This document shows positions 1 through 11,745 of a DNA stretch of 64,000 nt, piece after piece (positions within the stretch are counted from its first letter, which is position 1; each line of letters begins with the position of its first letter). A model generated the notes under the pieces. That model saw nothing but the letters and a program-made list of their open reading frames with translations. It had not been told where the DNA came from and did no database searches. The DNA comes from Gracilariopsis chorda. Lineage: Eukaryota > Rhodophyta > Florideophyceae > Gracilariales > Gracilariaceae. The position numbers and the translations under genes are program-made. The stretch covers positions 62,001-126,000 of the forward strand of contig NBIV01000086.1 of NCBI GenBank assembly GCA_003194525.1, given 5' to 3'.

Positions 1-3000
1 GCATAACCACAAAGCCCTTTTTGAGTTTGAGGCGGTGGTCCGGCAGCGCTGACCCAGCAGTCAGAGTGTTGAGCATCTCGACAGGGTACTGCAGCGCGGC
101 ACCGTCCTCGTCGCTCACCTTGTCCGCACTGAGGTACGTGCGATACGCTCCAGGTATAATGTGGCCTACAAAGTCGTTGAGATCTGGTAGGCGATAGTTT
201 CGTGCGGTTATAATCACCGTTGAAGTTAGCCAATCTGCATCTATGTAACTTTGAGCGATACCTGAAAGACCATACGGACCATGGTGCGGAACGACTCCAC
301 ACATTTTACGGACTCTGGGAGGGTGAAGGGTGCTTTGGCGGACAGGGCCTGGCAATCTGCACTCTCCAATCTGCAAGAGCGTGTTTGGAAACTCCAGTGC
401 CTCCTTTGTCGCTGTGGGTCTCGACGGAGCGCAGAAAGGCGCATGTTCGCAGTCAATCTCAAGGTGCGAAAGTGAGAAAAGAGACTTGAGTGTTTGACGC
501 ATGCGTTGACGATCACTGATCGAGAGCCGCCACGAACAACGGGGAGAATCTGCCAAAAGTCGCCAGAAAGCAATACGAACTTGCCTCCAAAGGGAAGCTG
601 CGAGCGCGGTATGTCACGAAGAGTGCGGTCTACGGCTTCGACGCAGAAGCGATGACACATTACGATCTCGTCCCAGATAATGAGGTTGACGTTCTCCATC
701 CGATTGGCCAGGTGCGAGTTGACCGGGATGTTGCACGTGCTCTCAGCGGGGGCTAGGATGGCAATCCTGAACACGGAGTGGGCAGTCAGACCGCCCTCAA
801 GCAGTATGGCTGCTACAGCAGACGTGGGTACCGTAAGGACGGACTTGCCACGAAGGCGTAACGTGACCTGAATTGCCTTGGAGAGGAAGGTCTTGCCGGT
901 TCCACGCGGAGCATCCAAGAAGAAGACGCGAGTGGATGGCTGCGTTGGTGTAGAAGGACCACCAAGACCCTGCAAGCTCTCCGCGGACACACCAGGAAGG
1001 ATGGCTCCCACGACGGTATTGAACGCCAGACGCTGACGCTCATTGAAGAGAGGGAGGCGGCTTGCACATTGTCGTTCAGCTCCGACTGGATTTGCTGCGG
1101 AGACCGAGCTGGAGCACGCATTTCCAGTAGGTCCTGCATGGGTGTCGGAAGACCGTACGATGACAGAGACGCCAGTGGGCCACCCATTTCTTGCATGGCT
1201 TTTTGCACTTCTAAGAGAAACGTAAGAGCTGGCTCTTTCGTCGTTGGCCAGTGCGTGCATCATGCCGCGATGTCGAGTGCGTATATCCTGCAGGAACATC
1301 GATAGATGCTGCTCCAACAGAAAACAGGGGTTCGACGGCTGGCAGTAAAGCAAGATGGTGACAAACAAATGAGAGAGTGGAACAAATGAGGAGCGAAGGA
1401 CTCGCGTAGTGCCTGTGTCCACTCACTGTCGTCGGCGAGAAGGCCCATCTTGAGGCAGGACTCCCTGAAGCTACCAAACTGCTGACCATCCAGGATGCGG
1501 AGATGCTGAAAGGAAGTAGCACCCGTTGTGTGGGTCAAGAGTAAGCGGAGGTAGTACCGCTCACCCTCTCGTGGACTGGCAGTGTAAATGCGCCCAACTA
1601 CATGCGCACCGCTGCCAGTGAAGTCGTATAGATCGGCTGCTGCAGTGGCCGCTGAGGAGGAGGTGGGCTGGCTTCGAGACACTGAACGACGTCGGAGACA
1701 TGCACGCGGCTTCCAGCATTTGTTTGATTTGTTCCAAGTGAAGTACCTCGGGAACTGGGCATAAGGGATATGCTGTGCACCGGGTACTTTTGGTTGCCAC
1801 AAACCACTCAGTCAGCTTGGTTCCTGCCCGCTCTCTGTTAGCCGCAGAGTGCTCGTCGCCTTCCTGGAAGAACACCGTATGGTGATCTTCCAAGTGTACT
1901 TCAAGCCGCACGACGGGTGGATTGCGATCGACAATGTCGAACGCAAGCAACCGCCACACTGCTTCAGAGGCTGACACATACCGTGCGTCCTGGAAGTTCT
2001 GGATCTCGTCATGGCGTCCGTTCTCATCTACAATCTCCATGGTGACTCTGTCGGAACCCTTGCACACATACTGAAGAGGTACTTGATACCGCCAAGTCGT
2101 GATATGCATAGCTCAAACGTTGATGTGTGCATGCAAACCGGCGGAGAAGCTCTGGGCAATGTGGAACCACCCACGAATTGTCCAACATCACTACGCGCTG
2201 TCGACGGCCGACCCTGCAGCTTCGTTCCACAGACACCCCGCCCTCGGAAGGAGCGCGTCTTCGGTAGCTGATGTAGTAACTCATTCTCAAGCCGTGCAGT
2301 TTCGGAGCCAAACGGCTTCGGAAAGTGCTTCAAGCAGATCAGCTCGCGCATGCACAGCGCTGAACGGTTGCCTGCACCGCACGGAGTGTGAATCATGTGC
2401 TTGAGCACCAACTCTTGTAAGGTAGCGTCGGAGGAAGGAGGAATCTTAGCTGAGATGAGCTCGTCAATTCAGCAGGGTCTCGTAGCTGCTGCTTTGCATC
2501 TTCGTTGAGGAAGAAGATAGCGTGCGCGTGCGGTAGGCCTCGCTTTTGAAACTCAACTACCCGCACGTGAGCAAGAACGGCTCTAAAAGAATGTTCATCA
2601 ATGACAAACGACATCAAGGCTTCATCTTGAGACGAAACACTCGAGCACAAAGATCGGGTAGGTCGGAGCGCACTGACCATCGAACAGCGCCCTGGTGATC
2701 TCAGTCCAGTTCGGATTGCACTTCATCGTGAGAAAGATATCGGGGTGCCCAATAGTGTTGGATATGCGATGATGTCGTGCATTTGCTGTCTCATGTATCG
2801 GTCACCTCCTACAAATGTGGAGGGCAACACGAACAGTCGTCCAGCGCGAACCGCATCGGCCTCATCCACGCCCAGCAGAGAGTCACCCAGGCTCTCCCGC
2901 AGGGATGTATAGTCCGCAGCTCGAAGTCTGTCCTGGTTGTGTCGTAAGTAAGACAAACGCTTCGACTCAACCTTGCAGAACTGGTCAACCATGTACTGCT

Positions 3001-4475
3001 GGAAGAGCCGTTTGCCGCGTAGAATCGTACTGAACTCTGTCGGTCTCTCGAAAAGCTGCTACGAATAATACATCAGCGGAGTCACCTTCTTCTCTCTCGA
3101 GGCGTTTGATGGGCAATATCTCATCTCAGGGTGCCATCCGTCCTGGCCACATGGGAACAAAAGAACGTAGCTCAAGGGATCGTACGATCTGTGACTGACG
3201 GGGATAGTGTCCAGCACCTCATCAACGTTTACAGTCAGCTCTTTACGCCTACGCACAACAATATCGCGCGTCCCAATCTCGCCGTCCACATTCCCTGGAA
3301 TGATGGCAGCTACTTGCGACGCCTCGGGCCCGCTGTAGCGACGAACATGCTCGCTGCCGGGCCGTCTATCAGCATGGATCACCATCTGATACGTATTTGC
3401 TGGCGTATCGGTGATAGCCCACTCGCGCAGGCTGCAGAATGTCTGCGCGTATGGATTCCCGTGTGCAGCATGGCAGCCAACTGAGACAGCAGTTCCGGTT
3501 GGAGGCGGGGCAGCAAGCCCGCTCGCCTCGCAGACTGCGCGTCATAGTCGGTGTCATGGATGTAAACAGACAGAAATACGGGCTGGACACCCTGAGCGGG
3601 AATGAGCGGACCCATGTAGTGATAGATCTGTCCCTGCATGGTGATCGTAGGATTGAAGGTAGAGTCTCCTGAACCACGGCTCACCCAGTTTGCCTTGACA
3701 GAAGCCATACACATAACGGTGTTGTAGGCACGGATCTCAGCCCGAAAGTGGTTCTCTCGGGGCCCAGTCGCAGTCAGCAGTTGACGAAGAAGAGGCGGAG
3801 GCTCCACAAGTGCAAAGAAGCTGAGATGCCCCTTCGTGCAGCACTGCGAGAAAAGAGGTTGCGAGCGGGAGCTGCCCAAAACCCTTTCCTCTTTTAAATG
3901 CAGTGCCTTGCAAAAGCAGCACTCTACATTCATGAGACCGAGGTCCATGTAGCCGCTCTCGTCAAAATCATCCGAGTCAAACAATCGGTGGGCCACGTTT
4001 TGGCTCTCGCACTGAGATTCAAGACGCTGTTGCCTCTGAGCTGCGCTCTCGAGCTCTGGCGATGCCTGTCTAGATGTTGTTTTCAGAGTGACGGCGAGAA
4101 TGTTCAGCAGCGGGGCCATCCTGTTGCCTTGCAGCAGGATGGCGTCACGATCTTTTGCCTGAATATTTGCGCGATTATCTGGCGTCTCTGAAGCTCGTGC
4201 CGAAGCAGTGGCTGTACAGTCGGGCTCACGAACGTCATCAGTGTGCGCGGCGGAAGCTCTAGCCCTTCTTCTTCTCGCACGTTCCCTATCAGCTGCTCTT
4301 CGTGCTTCACGCTGTTCCTCAGTTTCATTTGCCCTCCGTATGGCTGCTCGCTCTCTATCACGACGTCTCCTCTCTGCCTGTTACTCACTGGAATCTGCTC
4401 GACGTCTTGCAGCAGTACGTGACGGTTCTGCTCACGTGTGGCATCGCCTGAAGCACTGGGCTGAGTTGGAGGCAT
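1..4475 (-). pseudogene. RepHel of Helitron copy A, broken and cut by window edge
   Basis: This encodes the Helitron rolling-circle initiator/helicase, which would nick and strand-transfer DNA (HUH Rep) and unwind it (Pif1-type superfamily 1 helicase) in the nucleus. The start is placed at the ATG at 4475, which opens with MPPTQ and is shared by all copies. Visible parts include a Cys-rich N-terminus near 3900, the HUH motif (PHAHA, near 2530), the P-loop GTGKT near 890 and GDFWQILPVV near 550. Breaks are an in-frame TAG at 3059-3061, a frame change near 1400, a missing T in the catalytic tyrosine block near 2072, and homopolymer indels near 4080 and 4140. The TAG and the 1400 frame change are shared with copies B and C. 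Confidence 0.85.
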
Positions 4476-5143
4476 TCTAAAAAGACTTAAGCGCACGACA
4501 CAAAAGACAAACTGTCCAAAGACCGGCAAAGCAAAAAAAGAAAAAGAAGAAAAAATGAAAAAAAAGGATATGGTCGAGAACAATTGTGCTACGGGCTTCC
4601 AAACCCTTTTATGCACCTAGCACCGAAGTTTTGGATCGTTGCAGCGAAGAGAGAATATCTTGACCACAAAGAAACCGCCTAGATTGAGAACTGACCTGTA
4701 CAGAGTAAAGAAGGGGCCGTGCCTGGAGAGTCTGCCAGGACTGCGAGATTTACAATCCCAAAATCGCTAGGTAACTCTGTGCTGGACGTACTTTAGTCCG
4801 AAGACCGTTTCCCTTTAACAGTTCCTTAGATCCAGACAAAGCCGCTGTTGCTCGACTCTTACTCTGTTGTCCCCTTTCTAGACTCTTCAAGGGCTACTCC
4901 TTCCGCGCAAAGCACGTTTTGTGGGGAGCTATCGTACCTCACGTGAACGCCACCCAGAAATAGTTGCCGAACCAATTAAATCTGGATGACGAACGCGTTA
5001 TTCGGTGAGAAATTTAAACTTAACAGATCCCGCCGGTACCGCCAGCGTACCTTTTTTCAGACGTCCTGACTCGCCCACAGTGCTAGAACCAACACCGTAG
5101 GTTAACCACAGCGAAGGAGATCGCGAGCGCTCAGTGGGCGAGT

Positions 5144-5385
5144 GCATTGCACGCTTTTGTATAGCGTGCAATGCCATTGGCGCACATGACCGTTGAAAAA
5201 TAGTAATTAAAACGGTCATGTGCACTGCACTGCAACGGATCGGTTACTGTAGTGTAGTGGGTGGGCTACTTTGGTCAAACGGTTAGGCTACTGTGGCGTG
5301 GCAAAAGGCGCCAGGTGGAAACGTGTCGCAATATGCGGTGCAAGATGCCTCTTAGAGCGCATAAAATGCCACGTTTCCACTTGGC
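5144..5385. repeat. Palindrome cluster in Helitron copy A 5' region
   Basis: Three inverted repeats lie in about 240 bp. The first is a perfect 11-bp stem (5144-5154 with 5164-5174, loop 9). The second is a perfect 13-bp stem (5182-5194 with 5211-5223). The third is a 16-bp pair with one mismatch (5310-5325 with 5370-5385). They lie upstream of the RepHel start. The role is unknown; an origin-like or regulatory structure is possible. Confidence 0.85.
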
Positions 5386-5666
5386 AGCCTCCTTGCCGAT
5401 TTTGCAGCCAATGAGTGAGCGTTAGCTGACACACAGACAGACAGAAAGACAAAATGGTCTTTAGTATAGTGCGCAGGACAATTGGATCCATTGCGTGCTT
5501 CGCACGCGTTAAGGAGTAGAAGAAGCATTAGAGTGAAAGGAGTATTTGGGTAGCGTGTTATGGGTAGTTTGTTTGTAGAATGCAAGTATTTTTGGGTAGT
5601 AAGAAGGGAGAAGAAAGAAAAAAAAAAAGAAAAAGGAAGAGGTTTACTTAAAGCTATCAAGTTGGT

Positions 5667-8600
5667 CTACGAAAGAACTTCGTGGTACAATACATTATTG
5701 GTAGAGGTGCTACCGGCAGGGAGACAGCCACGATGTTGGACGGGTTGGTGGTCCGAGAAAAGGCGACGTACAGCTGGCCATGCGTGAAACAGCCATCACG
5801 CAAATCCAGTCCGATGCGACCACTATACGACTGACCCTGTGCCTTATTGGTAGTGATGGCAAAACAGACACGTACTGGGAACTGGGTGCGATTGAAGTTG
5901 GGAACCGGAAAGTTGTCGTCTCCAGGTCCACAGGGCATGCGCGGCAGGCATAGTGCGTTGCCACGATTCACTCCAGAAGCGAGTCGAAGGAACAGTACAT
6001 TGCTTTGCATGTCTTATACGGTATAGATGGCACCATTGACGTGGCCGTTTGAGGATCCAAGTTGCGAAGGAGCATAACCACAAAGCCCTTTTTGAGTTTG
6101 AGGCGGTGGTCCGGCAGCGCTGACCCAGCAGTCAGAGTGTTGAGCATCTCGACAGGGTACTGCAGCGCGGCACCGTCCTCGTCGCTCACCTTGTCCGCAC
6201 TGAGGTACGTGCGATACGCTCCAGGTATAATGTGGCCTACAAAGTCGTTGAGATCTGGTAGGCGATAGTTTCGTGCGGTTATAATCACCGTTGAAGTTAG
6301 CCAATCTGCATCTATGTAACTTTGAGCGATACCCTGAAAGACCATACGGACCATGGTGCGGAACGACTCCACACATTTTACGGACTCTGGGAGGGTGAAG
6401 GGGTGCTTTGGCGGGACAGGGCCTGGCAATCTGCACTCTCCAATCTGCAAGAGCGTGTTTGGAAACTCCAGTGCCTCCTTTTGTCGCTGTGGGGTCTCGA
6501 CGGAGCGCAGAAAGGCGCATGTTCGCAGTCAATCTCAAGGTGCGAAAGTGAGAAAAGAGACTTGAGTGTTTGACGCATGCGTTGACGATCACTGATCGAG
6601 AGCCGCCACGAACAACGGGGAGAATCTGCCAAAAGTTCGCCAGAAAGCATACGAACTTGCCTCCAAAGGGAAGCTGCGAGCGCGGTAATGTCACGAAGAG
6701 TGCGGTCTACGGCTTCGACGCAGAAGCGATGACACATTACGATCTCGTCCCAGATAATGAGGTTGACGTTCTCCATCCGATTGGCCAGGTGCGAGTTGAC
6801 CGGGATTTTGCACGTGCTCTCAGCGGGGGCTAGGATGGCAATCCTGAACACGGAGTGGGCAGTCAGACCGCCCTCAAGCAGTATGGCTGCTACAGCAGAC
6901 GTGGGTACCGTAAGGACGGACTTGCCACGAAGGCGTAACGTGACCTGAATTGCCTTGGAGAGGAAGGTCTTGCCGGTTTCCACGCGGAGCATCCAAGAAG
7001 AAGACGCGAGTGGATGGCTGCGTTGGTGTAGAAGGACCACCAAGACCCTGCAAGCTCTCCGCGGACACACCAGGAAGGATGGCTCCCACGACGGTATTTG
7101 AACGCCAGACGCTGACGCTCATTGAAGAGAGGGAGGGCGGCTTGCACATTGTCGTTCAGCTCCGACTGGATTTGCTGCGGAGACCGAGCTGGAGCACGCA
7201 TTTCCAGTAGGTCCTGCATGGTGTCGGAAGACCGTACGATGACAGAGACGCCAGTGGGCCACCCATTTCTTGCAATGCTTTTTGCACTTCTAAGAGAACG
7301 TAAGAGCTGGCTCTTTCGTCGTTGGCCAGTGCGTGCATCATGCCGCGATGTCGAGTGCGTATATCCTGCAGGAACATCGATAGATGCTGCTCCAACAGAA
7401 AACAGGGGTTCGACGGCTGGCAGTAAAGCAAGATGGTGACAAACAAATGAGAGAGTGGAACAAATGAGGAGCGAAGGACTCGCGTAGTGCCTGTGTCCAC
7501 TCACTGTCGTCGGCGAGAAGGCCCATCTTGAGGCAGGACTCCCTGAAGCTACCAAACTGCTGACCATCCAGGATGCGGAGATGCTGAAAGGAAGTAGCAC
7601 CCGTTGTGTGGGTCAAGAGTAAGCGGAGGTAGTACCGCTCACCCTCTCGTGGACTGGCAGTGTAAATGCGCCAACTACATGCGCACCGCTGCCAGTGAAG
7701 TCGTAATAGATCGGCTGCTGCAGTGGCCGCTGAGGAGGAGGTGGGCTGGCTTCGAGACACTGAACGACGTCGGAGACATGCACGCGGCTTCCAGCATTTG
7801 TTTGATTTGTTCCAAGTGAAGTACCTCGGGAAACTGGGCATAAGGGATATGCTGTGCACCGGGGTACTTTTGGTTGGCCACAAACCACTCAGTCAGCTTG
7901 GTTCCTGCCCGCTCTCTGTTAGCCGCAGAGTGCTCGTCGCCTTCCTGGAAGAACACCGTATGGTGATCTTCCAAGTGTACTTCAAGCCGCACGACGGGTG
8001 GATTGCGATCGACAATGTCGAACGCAAGCAACCGCCACACTGCTTCAGAGGCTGACACATACCGTGCGTCCTGGAAGTTCTGGATCTCGTCATGGCGTCC
8101 GTTCTCATCTACAATCTCCATGGTGACTCTGTCGGAACCCTTGCACACATACTTGAAGAGGTACTTGATACCGCCAAGTCGTGATATGCATAGCTCAACG
8201 TTGATGTGGCATGCAAACCGGCGGAGAAGCTCTGGGCAATGTGGAACCACCCACGAATTGTCCAACATCACTACGCGCTGTCGACGGCCGACCCTGCAGC
8301 TTCGTTCCACAGACACCCCGCCCTCGGAAGGAGCGCGTCTTCGGTAGCTGATGTATACTCATTCTCAAGCCGTGCAGTTTCGGAGCCAAACGGCTTCGGA
8401 AAGTGCTTCAAGCAGATCAGCTCGCGCATGCACAGCGCTGAACGGTTGCCTGCACCGCACGGAGTGTGAATCATGTGCTTGAGCACCAACTCTTGTAAGG
8501 TAGCGTCGGAGGAAGGAGGAATCTTAGCTGAGATGAGCTCGTCAATTTCAGCAGGGTCTCGTAGCTGCTGCTTTGCATCTTCGTTGAGGAAGAAGATAGC

Positions 8601-10554
8601 GTGCGCGTGCGGTAGGCCTCGCTTTTGAAACTCAACTACCCGCACGTGAGCAAGAACGGCTCTAAAAGAATGTTCATCAATGACAAACGACATCAAGGCT
8701 TCATCTTGAGACGAAACACTCGAGCACAAAGATCGGGTAGGTCGGGAGCGCACTGACCATCGAACAGCGCCCTGTGATCTCAGTCCAGTTCGGATTGCAC
8801 TTCATCGTGAGAAAGATATCGGGGTGCCCAATAGTGTTGGATATGGCGATGATGTCGTGCATTTGCTGTCTCATGTATCGGTCACCTCCTACAAATGTGG
8901 AGGGCAACACGAACAGTCGTCCAGCGCGAACCGCATCGGCCTCATCCACGCCCAGCAGAGAGTCACCCAGGCTCTCCCGCAGGATGTATAGTCCGCAGCT
9001 CGAAGTCTGTCCTGGTTGTGTCGTAAGTAAGACAAACGCTTCGACTCAACCTTGCAGAACTGGTCAACCATGTACTGCTGGAAGAGCCGTTTGCCGCGTA
9101 GAATCGTACTGAACTCTGTCGGTCTCTCGAAAAGCTGCTACGAATAATACATCAGCGGAGTCACCTTCTTCTCTCTCGAGGCGTTTGATGGGCAATATCT
9201 CATCTCAGGGTGCCATCCGTCCTGGCCACATGGGAACAAAAGAACGTAGCTCAAGGGATCGTACGATCTGTGACTGACGGGGATAGTGTCCAGCACCTCA
9301 TCAACGTTTACAGTCAGCTCTTTACGCCTACGCACAACAATATCGCGCGTCCCAATCTCGCCGTCCACATTCCCTGGAATGATGGCAGCTACTTGCGACG
9401 CCTCGGGCCCGCTGTAGCGACGAACATGCTCGCTGCCGGGCCGTCTATCAGCATGGATCACCATCTGATACGTATTTGCTGGCGTATCGGTGATAGCCCA
9501 CTCGCGCAGGCTGCAGAATGTCTGCGCGTATGGATTCCCGTGTGCAGCATGGCAGCCAACTGAGACAGCAGTTCCGGTTGGAGGCGGGGCAGCAAGCCCG
9601 CTCGCCTCGCAGACTGCGCGTCATAGTCGGTGTCATGGATGTAAACAGACAGAAATACGGGCTGGACACCCTGAGCGGGAATGAGCGGACCCATGTAGTG
9701 ATAGATCTGTCCCTGCATGGTGATCGTAGGATTGAAGGTAGAGTCTCCTGAACCACGGCTCACCCAGTTTGCCTTGACAGAAGCCATACACATAACGGTG
9801 TTGTAGGCACGGATCTCAGCCCGAAAGTGGTTCTCTCGGGGCCCAGTCGCAGTCAGCAGTTGACGAAGAAGAGGCGGAGGCTCCACAAGTGCAAAGAAGC
9901 TGAGATGCCCCTTCGTGCAGCACTGCGAGAAAAGAGGTTGCGAGCGGGAGCTGCTCAAAACCCTTTCCTCTTTTAAATGCAGTGCCTTGCAAAAGCAGCA
10001 CTCTACATTCATGAGACCGAGGTCCATGTAGCCGCTCTCGTCAAAATCATCCGAGTCAAACAATCGGTGGGCCACGTTTTGGCTCTCGCACTGAGATTCA
10101 AGACGCTGTTGCCTCTGAGCTGCGCTCTCGAGCTCTGGCGATGCCTGTCTAGATGTTGTTTCAGAGTGACGGCGAGAATGTTCAGCAGCGGGGCCATCCT
10201 GTTGCCTTGCAGCAGGATGGGCGTCACGATCTTTTGCCTGAATATTTGCGCGATTATCTGGCGTCTCTGAAGCTCGTGCCGAAGCAGTGGCTGTACAGTC
10301 GGGCTCACGAACGTCATCAGTGTGCGCGGCGGAAGCTCTAGCCCTTCTTCTTCTCGCACGTTCCCTATCAGCTGCTCTTCGTGCTTCACGCTGTTCCTCA
10401 GTTTCATTTGCCCTCCGTATGGCTGCTCGCTCTCTATCACGACGTCTCCTCTCTGCCTGTTACTCACTGGAATCTGCTCGACGTCTTGCAGCAGTACGTT
10501 GACGGTTCTGCTCACGTGTGGCATCGCCTGAAGCACTGGCTGAGTTGGAGGCAT
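5667..10554 (-). pseudogene. RepHel of Helitron copy B, multiply frameshifted
   Basis: The domain order is as in copy C: Cys-rich N-terminus, Helitron_like_N region, HUH motif (QKRGLPHAH, near 8610), tyrosine block (YLFKY, near 8160), P-loop, GDFxQ-type motif, and a C-terminal motif with FSRTTN. The start is the ATG at 10554 and the stop, matched to copy C, is at 5667. Breaks are the shared TAG at 9138-9140, the shared frame change near 7480, a one-base insertion inside the P-loop near 6977, a one-base gain near 7097, and several other one-base gains or losses between 6400 and 8720. No functional protein can be made from this copy as read. Confidence 0.85.
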
Positions 10555-11220
10555 TCTAAAAAGAACTTAAGCGCACGACACAAAAGACAAACTGTCCAAA
10601 GACCGGCAAAGCAAAAAAAGAAAAGAAGAAAAAATGAAAAAAAAGGATATGGTCGAGAACAATTGTGCTACGGGCTTCCAAACCCTTTTATGCACCTAGC
10701 ACCGAAGTTTGGATCGTTGCAGCGAAGAGAGAATATCTTGACCACAAAGAAACCGCCTAGATTGAGAACTGACCTGTACAGAGTAAAGAAGGGGCCGTGC
10801 CTGGAGAGTCTGCCAGGACTGCGAGATTTACAATCCCAAAATCGCTAGGTAACTCTGTGCTGGACGTACTTTAGTCCGAAGACCGTTTCCCTTTAACAGT
10901 TCCTTAGATCCAGACAAAGCCGCTGTTGCTCGACTCTTACTCTGTTGTCCCCTTTCTAGACTCTTCAAGGGCTACTCCTTCCGCGCAAAGCACGTTTTGT
11001 GGGGAGCTATCGTACCTCACGTGAACGCCACCCAGAAATAGTTGCCGAACCAATTAAATCTGGATGACGAACGCGTTATTCGGTGAGAAATTTAAACTTA
11101 ACAGATCCCGCCGGTACCGCCAGCGTACCTTTTTCAGACGTCCTGACTCGCCCACAGTGCTAGAACCAACACCGTAGGTTAACCACAGCGAAGGAGATCG
11201 CGAGCGCTCAGTGGGCGAGT

Positions 11221-11462
11221 GCATTGCACGCTTTTGTATAGCGTGCAATGCCATTGGCGCACATGACCGTTGAAAAATAGTAATTAAAACGGTCATGTGC
11301 ACTGCACTGCAACGGATCGGTTACTGTAGTGTAGTGGGTGGGCTACTTTGGTCAAACGGTTAGGCTACTGTGGCGTGGCAAAAGGCGCCAGGTGGAAACG
11401 TGTCGCAATATGCGGTGCAAGATGCCTCTTAGAGCGCATAAAATGCCACGTTTCCACTTGGC
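11221..11462. repeat. Palindrome cluster in Helitron copy B 5' region
   Basis: This has the same three inverted repeats as in copies A and C: 11221-11231 with 11241-11251, 11259-11271 with 11288-11300, and 11387-11402 with 11447-11462. The stems are unchanged between copies. Confidence 0.85.
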
Positions 11463-11745
11463 AGCCTCCTTGCCGATTTTGCAGCCAATGAGTGAGCGTT
11501 AGCTGACACACAGACAGACAGAAAGACAAAAATGGTCTTTAGTATAGTGCGCAGGACAATTGGATCCATTGCGTGCTTCGCACGCGTTAAGGAGTAGAAG
11601 AAGCATTAGAGTGAAAGGAGTATTTGGGTAGCGTGTTATGGGTAGTTTGTTTGTAGAATGCAAGTATTTTTGGGTAGTAAGAAGGGAGAAGAAAAGAAAA
11701 AAAAAAAGAAAAAGGAAGAGGTTTACTTAAAGCTATCAAGTTGGT

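Larger units (their letters stand above)
1..5458 (-). mobile_element. Helitron copy A (3' end lies beyond the window)
   Basis: This is the 5' part of a Helitron unit read on the minus strand. It contains about 1 kb of non-coding 5' sequence with strong palindromes, then the RepHel coding region. The window start cuts it inside the helicase domain. By comparison with copy B, about 0.4 kb of helicase and about 0.2 kb of 3' sequence are missing. The boundary at 5458/5459 is set by the recurring junction motif; the exact terminal base is not certain. Confidence 0.85.
5459..11535 (-). mobile_element. Helitron copy B (complete unit, 6077 bp)
   Basis: This is a full unit between two recurring junction motifs. 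In minus-strand order it has a non-coding 5' segment with palindromes (11221-11462), RepHel, an A/G-rich tract (about 5600-5640 on the plus strand) and a short hairpin GCGTGC-TTC-GCACGC at 5493-5507. That hairpin is about 35 nt from the boundary, where canonical Helitrons carry a 3' hairpin about 10-15 nt from the end. The junction carries ACTATACTAAAG on the minus strand, close to the TCTATACTA-like 5' start of classical Helitrons, but no clear CTRR end is seen. Confidence 0.88.
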
